From the NCBI GenBank assembly GCA_012030815.1, contig JAAUVF010000056.1, positions 1 through 6,321 of the forward strand: a DNA stretch of 6,321 bases, given 5' to 3'. Of this stretch, positions 1 to 5,871 are shown one piece after another. Under the pieces are notes generated by a model. That model was not told where the DNA came from. It did not search any database and worked only from the letters and a program-made list of their open reading frames with translations. The stretch is from Nanobdellota archaeon (GTDB lineage Archaea > Thermoproteota > Nitrososphaeria > Nitrososphaerales > Nitrosopumilaceae). The position numbers were made by a program, and so were the translations under genes. How positions within the stretch are numbered: the stretch's first letter is position 1; each line of letters begins with the position of its first letter.

Positions 1-376
1 AATTTTTTTACAATTCTCTTGCATTCTTCCACTAGTTTTCAATGCCAATTTTCTCAATTACCTCTGACTTGCCACCTGTCACTCCAAGCTCTTTTTCTGC
101 CTGTAATTCAACTGGAAGTCCTTGTGTATCCCATCCTCCATTAAATACAATTTTTTTTCCTTGTAGAGTATTGAATCGGTACCAAAGATCTTTGATTACA
201 CGTCCTCTTAGGTGTCCTGCATGAGGAATACCATTCATGGTGGGAGGGCCTTCAATAAACAATATTTTTTCAGGCTTGTCTGATTCAAAGATTAATTTCT
301 CTATGTCTATGGATTTCACATAATCTCTCATTTCTGATTCAATTGCTTTAGCATCAAATTTTGATGAAAGTTCCAT
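1..376 (-). CDS. ileS: Isoleucyl-tRNA synthetase, N-terminal part, cut by window edge, one frameshift
   Basis: Cytoplasmic class I aminoacyl-tRNA synthetase that charges tRNA-Ile with isoleucine. Only the first ~125 codons lie in the window; the rest of this ~1,000-residue family is off the left edge. Visible: the segment FIEGPPTMNGIPHAGHLRGR around residues 40-60, with HAGH as the class I HIGH signature, then GWDTQGLPVE around residues 82-91, typical of archaeal/eukaryotic-type IleRS. The frame stops after IGIEN at 32-34, but one extra base in the T4 run at 36-39 (A run on the coding strand) restores LVEECKRIVKK, the expected continuation, so a one-base loss is inferred. The ATG at 374-376 sits about 28 bp from a TATA-like box, suggesting a leaderless or nearly leaderless transcript. 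Divergent from purD. Family assignment is very secure. Confidence 0.93.
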
Positions 377-400
377 GATGAATTTTGATATGAGTGTGGC

Positions 401-408
401 ATTATAAA
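401..408 (-). promoter_or_regulatory. TATA-box promoter of ileS
   Basis: On the minus strand this reads TTTATAAT, a good archaeal TATA box. Its centre is about 29 bp from the ileS ATG, so transcription should start at or within a few bases of that ATG. Inferred from spacing and sequence only. Confidence 0.55.
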
Positions 409-426
409 GCTAAATTGATTTTTGTT

Positions 427-438
427 GGAATATATAAT
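427..438 (+). promoter_or_regulatory. BRE plus TATA-box promoter of purD
   Basis: GGAA (BRE-like) is followed directly by TATATAAT. The TATA centre is about 25 bp before the TTG at 459, the expected archaeal distance to a transcription start, so purD is probably leaderless. It lies about 30 bp from the oppositely oriented ileS TATA box, so the two genes share one divergent promoter region. Confidence 0.6.
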
Positions 439-458
439 TGAGAAAATGATAATTTTTG

Positions 459-1708
459 TTGGTTAATGTTTTAGTCATAGGCTCTGGGGGACGAGAACAT
501 GCACTATCTTGGAGACTATCTCAAAGTCCAAAAGTTGATACAGTTTACACTGCTCCTGGAAATGGTGGTACTGAAAACAATGTCTCAATCAACGTTGATG
601 ATCTTGATTCACTTGCAGAATTTGCAAAAAAGAATAATTGTTTTACTGTAGTTGGTCCTGAGGTTCCACTTGCTGCAGGAATTGTTGATAAATTCAATAA
701 ACTAAATTTAAAAATTTTTGGTCCATCTCAAAATGCTGCACAATTAGAATCTAGTAAAATATGGGCTAAAAATTTTATGAAAAGAAATGGGATTCAAACT
801 GCAAAATTTGAAATTTTTGATGATCCTAAAAAAGCAGAAGAATATGTCAAGTCTTTGTCTTATAATGTTGTAGTCAAGGCAGATGGTCTAGCTTCTGGAA
901 AAGGAGTGATAGTTTGTAATAGTTCTGATGAGGCAATTGCCGCCATAAATTCAATATTAGTAAAAAAGACATTTGGCGATGCTGGAAATCGAATTATTGT
1001 TGAAGAAAGAATTGATGGAATTGAAGCTTCTTACATTGCACTATGTGATGGAGTAACTGCAGTACCTATGGCTTCAAGCCAAGATCACAAAAGAATTTTT
1101 GATGATGATAAAGGTCCAAACACTGGTGGAATGGGTGCATACTCTCCAACTCCTATTATTGATGATATACTTGCAGAAAAAATCCAAAATAAAATTATCA
1201 ATAAAACAATTCAATCAATGAAAAACGAAGGAATTATCTTTAAAGGATTTCTTTATGCGGGAGTAATGATTAAGGATAATGAGCCTTATGTTTTAGAATT
1301 TAATGCACGTATGGGCGACCCTGAGTGTCAACCGATTATGATGAGAATGGATTTTGATTTGTATGATTATTTGTTGGTAGTGTTGATGGGACTTTATCTA
1401 TGATGCCAAAACCTACTTGGAAAAATCAATCATCTGTTTGTATTGTTTTGGCATCTAAAGGCTATCCTGAATCATATCCTACAGGGGACGAAATAACTGG
1501 ATTTGATTTAATTCCTAAAAATGCCATTGTCTTTCACGCAGGAACAAAAAAGACAGACGGAAAAATTATCTCAAACGGTGGAAGAGTTTTAGGAGTTACT
1601 GCCCTTGGAGACACTCTGGCATCTGCTATTTCAAATGCATATGATGCGGTAGAAAAAATTTCTTGGTCTAGCAAATTTTATAGAAATGATATTGGTAAAA
1701 AGGTCTAA
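459..1708 (+). CDS. purD: Phosphoribosylamine-glycine ligase (GAR synthetase), one frameshift
   Basis: Second step of de novo purine synthesis: 5-phosphoribosylamine + glycine + ATP gives glycinamide ribonucleotide, the PurN substrate. Visible in order: N-terminal GSGGREHAL (residues ~8-16), the ATP-grasp segment VVVKADGLASGKG (~137-149), DHKRIFDDDKGPNTGGMGAYSP (within ~209-230), and the metal-binding EFNARMGDPECQP (~280-292). The frame ends early at 1401-1403; one base added near 1377-1379 turns LLVVLMG into LL(A/V)SVDGTLSMMPKP and joins the second part (to TAA 1706-1708). The repaired product is ~416 residues, the usual PurD length. There is no ATG in frame at the N-terminus; TTG 459 (or 456) fits both the family start and the TATA spacing. 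The stop overlaps the convergent cyclo-ligase stop. Assignment secure. Confidence 0.94.
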
Positions 1709-2272
1709 CTTATCTTTGATGTATCTATAATTTTATCCTCCGTAACAATCCAATTAATCATTATATCATGTTCTGAAGCTGGAATGTTTTCACAATTTGT
1801 TTTTCTAATGTTATTGAAATTGTTTCAATTCTATGTTCAGCTAAAAATCTATCGTAATACCCATGACCATATCCTAATCTTACTCCTTTTGGTGATATTC
1901 CTACAGTTGGAACCAATATTACATCTAGATTATTATCAACAGGACACTCAATACGAGGCTCCATTATATCAAAAGCACCGTTTTCTAGATTGCTAAAATT
2001 TTCAATTTTTCTAAATTCTATGTTTTTCCTATTACTTTGGGCAAAAATACTTCTTTTCCTTCACTTATGGCTTCTTGAATGATGTCTTGTGTCATCATTT
2101 CACTGCCTATTGGATAATATGCTCCTATTTTTTGTGCATTTTTAAACGAATCAATTCTTTTTATTTTTTTTTGTATTGCCTTACTTGCAATTTTCAATAG
2201 ATCGAATGATGTTGCATCTCTTTTATCCAAAAGAAATTTTCGTAACGATGATTTTTCAGAATTATCTTTCAA
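1705..2272 (-). CDS. 5-formyltetrahydrofolate cyclo-ligase family protein, two frameshifts
   Basis: Predicted cytoplasmic ATP-dependent 5-formyl-THF cyclo-ligase (MTHFS/5-FCL), which converts 5-formyl-THF to 5,10-methenyl-THF and so returns a dead-end folate to the one-carbon pool. Visible: N-terminal LRKFLLDKRD (residues ~10-19), AYYPIGSEMMT (~51-61), VFLPKV (~75-80) and the signature GVRLGYGHGYYDRFL (~130-144). The frame breaks twice: in the T5 run at 2023-2027 (one base more gives GKNIEFRKIE) and the T4 run at 1787-1790 (one base more gives IVKNIPASEHD). Repaired length is ~189 residues, normal for the family. The TTG at 2270-2272 is the first possible start after an in-frame TGA three codons upstream. 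It overlaps the end of folD by 11 bp, implying one operon and translational coupling. Confidence 0.9.
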
Positions 2273-3123
2273 TTTGACTACTCAATGATGCAGCTGTTAT
2301 TGTATTTTCAACAACATTGCAACTGTCATGGGTCCTACTCCTCCTGGAACTGGCGTTGCATAAGATGCTTTTTGAATAATTTGCTCATAATCTGCGTCTC
2401 CTGCCAATTTTTCATTGTATTTAGATATTGCCACATCAATTACCACTGCATCGTTTTTTATCATGTCTGGTGTTAATGTGAACTTGCTTCTGTCTCCTAC
2501 AGCTGTGATTATGATATCAGCTAGTTGACACAGTTCTTTGATGTTTTTTGTTTTTGAATGACATGTGATTACAGTTGCATTTTTTGCCAAAAGTAAATGA
2601 TACAATGGTTTTCCTACTAAATTACTTCGATTAATTAAAACTACATTTTTCCATCTAATTCTATATTGTAATAGTCAAACATTTCCATTACTCCTAGAGG
2701 AGTACATGCTACAAGTGCTGCTTTTTTCATTGCAAGCAATCCTGCGTTATGTGGTGTAAGTCCATCAACATCTTTTAATGGTGAAATTATTGATGTTGTA
2801 AAAAATTCATCTAATTGATTAGGTAATGGTAATTGGACTAGAATACCGTGAATCGTTCTGTCGTTATTTAAATCGTTTATTATTTTATTTAGTTCTGATT
2901 GATTAATATCAGATGCTAGCTTGAAATCTTTAGTGGCAATCCCCACTTCTTTGCATGCATTGTGTTTGTTTTTGACATATGTTGCAGATGCTTGATTGTC
3001 TCCAACTAGAATAGTTGCCAAACATGGATTGATTCCTTGACTCTTTAATTCTTCAACTGCTTTTCTTATTCTATCTTTGACTGTCTGGGCAATTTCTTTA
3101 CCATCTATTTTTATGCCCGTCAT
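2262..3123 (-). CDS. folD: Bifunctional methylene-THF dehydrogenase / methenyl-THF cyclohydrolase, two frameshifts
   Basis: FolD oxidises 5,10-methylene-THF with NAD(P)+ and hydrolyses the methenyl form to 10-formyl-THF, the formyl donor for PurN. Visible: SATYVKNKHNACKEVGI (~46-62) with the catalytic Tyr/Lys pair near 49/53, GILVQLPLP (~93-101), PLKDVDGLTPHNAG (~115-128), TPLGVMEM, the nucleotide-binding NRSNLVGKPL (N replaces the usual first Gly of GRSxxVGxP), and C-terminal TPVPGGVGPMTVAML. Two breaks: the T5 run at 2646-2650 (one base more gives ELDGKNVVLINRS) and the T4 run at 2305-2308 (one base more gives LLKNTITAAS, ending at TAA 2262-2264). Repaired length is ~287 residues, normal. 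The ATG at 3121-3123 was chosen because MTGIKIDGKEIA matches family starts and a TATA-like box lies ~26 bp upstream. Confidence 0.93.
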
Positions 3124-3145
3124 CAAGATTAATTCTAACTTGTAG

Positions 3146-3153
3146 ATATTTAA
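3146..3153 (-). promoter_or_regulatory. TATA-like promoter of the folD operon
   Basis: On the minus strand this reads TTAAATAT, with its centre about 26-27 bp from the folD ATG at 3123. This predicts a leaderless transcript covering folD and the cyclo-ligase. Based on sequence and spacing only. Confidence 0.45.
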
Positions 3154-3166
3154 TCCTTGAATCAAT

Positions 3167-3174
3167 CTAAAATT
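3167..3174 (+). promoter_or_regulatory. Possible weak TATA element for the ABM-cupin pair
   Basis: CTAAAATT is centred ~26 bp before the ATG at 3196, which would make that start leaderless. The match to an archaeal TATA box is modest, and the region also holds the divergent folD promoter. Confidence 0.3.
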
Positions 3175-3195
3175 GAAAATCTTAGAAAGGAAATT

Positions 3196-3504
3196 ATGGG
3201 ACTATTTTGTATTCATGTTATGTTTGTAGTGATATCTGATATTCAAATAAAGCCTGATTCTATTGAGGACTTTAAAAATTGGTTTTCTGAATCAAATAAA
3301 GTAGTTTCAAAATTTGATGGATTTGTAAATAGACGGTTGTTAGAAACTAAAGATGGTAAACATAGAGTCCTAGTGGAATTTGAAAATCTTGAAAAATTCA
3401 GCAAAATGCACCAAAGTCCAGAACACGAAAAGCTTCATTCTACTGCCACATCATATATGCAAAAATTACCCGAACCAAAATTTTACACTGTGGTTTCACA
3501 CTAA
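3196..3504 (+). CDS. ABM-superfamily (antibiotic biosynthesis monooxygenase-like) small protein
   Basis: A ~102-residue single-domain protein of the dimeric alpha+beta barrel fold. The family includes heme-degrading and quinol monooxygenases, but many members have no known reaction, and none is assigned here. The ABM pattern is seen in VVISDIQIKPDSIEDFKNWF (strand 1, helix 1), then FDGFVNRRLLE, HRVLVEFENLEKFSKMHQSPEH and a C-terminal strand. Start choice is uncertain. ATG 3196 has AAAGGA about 5 nt upstream and a possible TATA box at the right distance. ATG 3220 would begin exactly at the conserved first strand (MFVVISD, 94 residues). The frame itself is open from TTG 3157. The stop is one base before the cupin ATG, so the two are almost certainly co-transcribed. 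Frame intact. Confidence 0.8.
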   Translation: MGLFCIHVMFVVISDIQIKPDSIEDFKNWFSESNKVVSKFDGFVNRRLLETKDGKHRVLVEFENLEKFSKMHQSPEHEKLHSTATSYMQKLPEPKFYTVVSH

Positions 3505-3505
3505 A

Positions 3506-3826
3506 ATGAATCTAGTTTTTGATATAAACAAATACATTGAAAAAATAAAAAAAAGTGATAACTATTTTCATACTTTTATCAATAATGAAAACCTATCTGC
3601 AGGTGTACTAGTATTACAACCTGGAGAAGAAGATACACAAGAACCCCATGATAGTGATGAAGTGTATTTTGTCATTAAGGGTAATGGTTTTTTAAAAATA
3701 AAAAATAAAGACTATCCTATTTCTGAAAACAAAGTATATTTTGTAGAAAAAAAAATACCTCACTTTTTCTATGGTAATTCAAAAGAATTGATTGTATTGT
3801 ATTTTTTTAGTGGATATGATTCTTAA
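3506..3826 (+). CDS. Small single-domain cupin protein
   Basis: A 106-residue protein with one cupin (RmlC-like) barrel. Cupin motif 1 is seen as PGEEDTQEPHDSDEVYFVIKG (spanning residues ~39-59) and motif 2 as VYFVEKKIPHFFYGN (~77-91). Likely metal ligands by analogy are H48, E52 and H86; the first His of the classic HxH is absent (E46-P47-H48), as in the PHxxDEVYxV subgroup. The substrate is unknown; such proteins may be dioxygenases, isomerases or small-molecule binders. The ATG at 3506-3508 follows the ABM-gene stop by one base, so translation is probably coupled. The gene contains A8 (3547-3554), A9 (3747-3755) and T7 (3802-3808) runs, all in frame. Its TAA overlaps the convergent purN stop. 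Confidence 0.85.
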   Translation: MNLVFDINKYIEKIKKSDNYFHTFINNENLSAGVLVLQPGEEDTQEPHDSDEVYFVIKGNGFLKIKNKDYPISENKVYFVEKKIPHFFYGNSKELIVLYFFSGYDS

Positions 3827-4440
3827 CTGATTATTGTTTTTCTACCGATAATTTTTATTTTATTTTCTGCAAATAATCTGACTGCTTGAGGATACGCTTG
3901 ATGCTCTTTTGCCAAAATGCGTTTAGATAAAGTCTCTACTGTATCGGTATTTCTTATTTTGACAACTAGTTGCAAAATTACTGGTCCTGTGTCTACCCCC
4001 GAATCGACAAAATGCACTGTACATCCTGAGTATTTTGCTCCATAATCTATTGCTTGTTTTTGCGCATCTAGTCCTGGAAATGATGGAAGTAAGGCTGGGT
4101 GTATGTTGATTATCCTATTTTTATATTTTTTAACAAACTCAGGACTGATAATTCTCATAAATCCCGCCAAGCATACTAATCCATTTTTTGGTGTTACGCC
4201 ATACTTTTCTAATGTTGATATTATTTTTTTATCGTATTCTGTTCTACTCCCTTTGAAGTTTTTACTTTCAATCACTTCTGTTTTGATTCCCATATTTTGT
4301 GCAACTTTCAAACCCTTTGCATCTGATTTGTTTGATATGATTATTACTGGATTGATAGGAATTTTTTTACGTTTAATTGATTTTAAAATGGCTTCCATGT
4401 TGCTCCCGCGACCTGAAATTAAAATTCCTAGATTTAGCAA
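3823..4440 (-). CDS. purN: Phosphoribosylglycinamide formyltransferase (GAR transformylase)
   Basis: Third step of de novo purine synthesis: transfers a formyl group from 10-formyl-THF to glycinamide ribonucleotide. The 205-residue frame is intact. Visible: N-terminal LGILISGRGSNMEAIL (phosphate-binding GRGSN at 10-14), LAGFMRIISPEFV (~91-103), the catalytic block INIHPALLPSFPG (N112, H114) and VHFVDSGVDTGPVI with D150. These match E. coli N106, H108 and D144 in spacing. The start is TTG 4438-4440; an in-frame TAG lies immediately upstream, so no earlier start exists, and the ATG at residue 15 would remove the GRGSN loop. A TATA box ~30 bp upstream gives a very short leader. PurD supplies its substrate and FolD its cofactor, both encoded within 4 kb. 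The stop overlaps the cupin stop. Confidence 0.95.
   Translation of the reverse strand: MLNLGILISGRGSNMEAILKSIKRKKIPINPVIIISNKSDAKGLKVAQNMGIKTEVIESKNFKGSRTEYDKKIISTLEKYGVTPKNGLVCLAGFMRIISPEFVKKYKNRIINIHPALLPSFPGLDAQKQAIDYGAKYSGCTVHFVDSGVDTGPVILQLVVKIRNTDTVETLSKRILAKEHQAYPQAVRLFAENKIKIIGRKTIIS
3831..3867 (+). terminator. Possible U-rich terminator for the ABM-cupin transcript
   Basis: Just past the cupin stop the plus strand has several T-rich clusters (TTATTGTTTTT, then ATTTTTATTTTATTTT), resembling the U-tract terminators of archaea. They lie inside the 3' end of purN on the other strand, because there is no intergenic space. The AT-rich background makes chance likely enough to keep confidence low. 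Confidence 0.3.
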
Positions 4441-4465
4441 CTAGTCAACAGTAGATCAAACCTGC

Positions 4466-4475
4466 AATTTATATC
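4466..4475. promoter_or_regulatory. Shared palindromic TATA element between purN and the exonuclease gene
   Basis: AATTTATATC reads as TTTATATC on plus and GATATAAA on minus, both acceptable archaeal TATA boxes. Predicted start sites are near 4445 on minus (5 nt before the purN TTG) and near 4497 on plus (between the two candidate starts, 4493 and 4517). One element may serve both directions in the 52-bp gap. Confidence 0.45.
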
Positions 4476-4492
4476 AAATCCAATTATTTTGT

Positions 4493-5478
4493 TTGACATT
4501 GCCTCATCACATTAGAATGACCAAAAATGGGATACTGTGTGAGATTAATGGCAGGCGTGTAAGTTTAGATCCAAAAAACGCTAGTAAGGATGGAGTTAAT
4601 TTTGTATCTCATGCACACTCTGATCACCTTCCATCAAAAAATGGCGGTACTATACTTACATCCATTGAGACAAGCGAGATTGCAAACCTTAGAGGCTTTA
4701 AGATGGAAAATCATGTGCAAAACATTGATAATTTTTCATTAATTGACAGTGGTCATATTTTAGGTGCAAAAGGTTTGCTTTTTGATGATATATTCTACAC
4801 TGGAGATATTTGCACAAGAGACAGAGGATTTCTAAAAGGTGGAAAAGTTCCAAAATGTAACACACTAATCACAGAATGTACATTTGGTTTGCCTGAATTT
4901 GTATTTCCTAAATTGGATGTTATACAAAACAAGTCAATGAATTAATTTCAGAACTCTACGGAAAAGGAATTCCTGTAATTTTATTAGGTTATCAGTTAGG
5001 AAAAGCTCAAACTATAACTCAACTTTTTGGTCATTGGGGTCCGTTGTATTTTCATGATTCTGTAAAACTAATGAATACACTTCATCAGAAACTTGGTATT
5101 TCTCTAAATGATGGACTTGGTCATTCTGAAGCAGAAAAAAATGGATTGTTAAATAAAAAACCATGGGTGATGGTGGCTCCATTAATGTCTGAAAAAAATC
5201 AATTTCTCAAAGATATGAAGTCAAAATATGGTGCAGTAACTATTGGTTTTAGTGGTTGGGCACAATCTACAAGATTTTCATTTGGAAGAAGGACCGACTA
5301 TTCAATTCCAATGAGTGATCATTGTGATTTTAATGAATTAGTTGACATGGTTATTCGGTCTGGTGCAAACCAAGTTTACACTATACATGGATTTGTCGAA
5401 GAATTTGCTTCTCATCTAAGAAAACTTGGAATAAATGCACAACCACTACGTGAAAATTCTTTAGATGATTTTACCTAG
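4493..5478 (+). CDS. Short metallo-beta-lactamase-fold exonuclease (YSH1/ligase-associated exonuclease-like), one frameshift
   Basis: Predicted zinc-dependent nuclease of the MBL/beta-CASP group annotated as mRNA 3'-end processing factor or ligase-associated DNA exonuclease. Visible, numbered from TTG 4493: HAHSDH (40-45, metal site), DSGH (H88), YTGD (D105), TECTFGLPEF (~127-136), GYQLGKAQ, FSGWA (~253-257), MSDHCDFNEL (H277) and TIHGF (H299). The frame breaks in the A4 run at 4926-4929; one base more gives VIQKQVNELISELYGKGIP and joins the second part (to TAG 5476-5478). Repaired length is ~328 residues, like the compact ligase-associated exonucleases. No DNA ligase or helicase neighbour is visible, so DNA versus RNA as substrate is open. 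The start may instead be ATG 4517. The stop overlaps the convergent Cys/His-rich gene. Confidence 0.85.
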
Positions 5479-5711
5479 TTTGAAAATTTTCCACACTCAC
5501 AATCTACTACTAGACAGGTTTCTGAATTTCTAATATGATCATGTGAGAAGTGATGACATTTTTCATTTTTACATATTCTTCTTTGTGCCTCTCTTTTTAC
5601 AACAGCTTGTGCTATAGAGTTTGCTTTATCTTTTGAATAACCTTTTTTATCCATATAATAATGAACAATTCTGTTATATAGTAAATCTGGATTGAATTGT
5701 TTTTCTAACAT
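5475..5711 (-). CDS. Small Cys/His-rich protein, probably metal-binding, function unknown
   Basis: A 78-residue frame with ATG at 5709-5711 that I do not recognise as a named family. The first ~45 residues look helical and basic (KKGYSKDKANSIAQAVVKRE). The last third is dense in potential ligands: C47, C52, H53, H54, H57, H59, C66, C71 and C73, a C-x4-C-H-H-x2-H-x-H-x6-C-x4-C-x-C arrangement that suggests one or two zinc sites or another metal. There is no membrane segment or signal. It is judged real because the frame is intact with patterned Cys/His spacing, it exactly overlaps the stop of the upstream convergent gene, and a promoter-like sequence precedes it. The helix plus metal site would fit a nucleic-acid or protein adaptor, but that is a guess. 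Confidence 0.75.
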   Translation of the reverse strand: MLEKQFNPDLLYNRIVHYYMDKKGYSKDKANSIAQAVVKREAQRRICKNEKCHHFSHDHIRNSETCLVVDCECGKFSN

Positions 5712-5739
5712 GGTTTGGTCTGGAGTAAATATGTCATCA

Positions 5740-5748
5740 TAATATTAA
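5740..5748 (-). promoter_or_regulatory. TATA-like promoter of the Cys/His-rich small gene
   Basis: On the minus strand this region reads about TTTTAATATT, centred ~33 bp from the ATG at 5711, which would leave a leader of a few bases. A second AT-rich stretch (ATATTTA near 5727-5733) is too close to the ATG to serve. Tentative. Confidence 0.35.
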
Positions 5749-5843
5749 AACAATATGTGATAATTTTTATCTAAATAATATGACTGTAATATGTTGAGAG
5801 TTTAAAAAATTCTACCCCTATGACTATTTTTACTATTATTTCA

Positions 5844-5851
5844 CTTATAAT
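5844..5851 (+). promoter_or_regulatory. TATA-box promoter of the UrtA-like gene
   Basis: CTTATAAT is centred ~25-26 bp before the GTG at 5872, so the transcript should begin at or next to that codon (leaderless). This supports GTG 5872, the only standard start codon in that frame after the TAA at 5848-5850. The rest of the 160-bp gap (5712-5871) shows no gene, RNA or clear repeat. Confidence 0.55.
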
Positions 5852-5871
5852 TTACACATTCAAGTCTATAC

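Noticed and set aside
42..224. Plus-strand open frame of ~60 codons
   Set aside because: Antisense to conserved IleRS sequence, with no family-like features.
1784..1996. Plus-strand open frame of ~70 codons
   Set aside because: Antisense to the cyclo-ligase signature region; the hydrophobic composition comes from the AT-rich complement.
2285..2476. Plus-strand open frame of ~63 codons
   Set aside because: Antisense to the conserved C-terminus of FolD; low-complexity product.
1705..3123. folD and cyclo-ligase as decayed pseudogenes or split genes
   Set aside because: Each break needs only one base, no conserved block is lost, and repaired lengths match the families, which is unlike real decay.
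3157..3195. TTG start at 3157 for the ABM gene
   Set aside because: The added residues are not part of the domain, and this start would lie within the folD promoter region and before the predicted transcript start.
4103..4444. Plus-strand open frame of ~113 codons with apparent membrane segments
   Set aside because: Exactly opposite the catalytic core of purN; the hydrophobic residues are the complement of AT-rich codons.
5712..5871. Small RNA, tRNA or repeat in the largest intergenic gap
   Set aside because: No stable stem-loop, tRNA-like pattern or convincing repeat was seen by eye; only TATA-like elements are supported.
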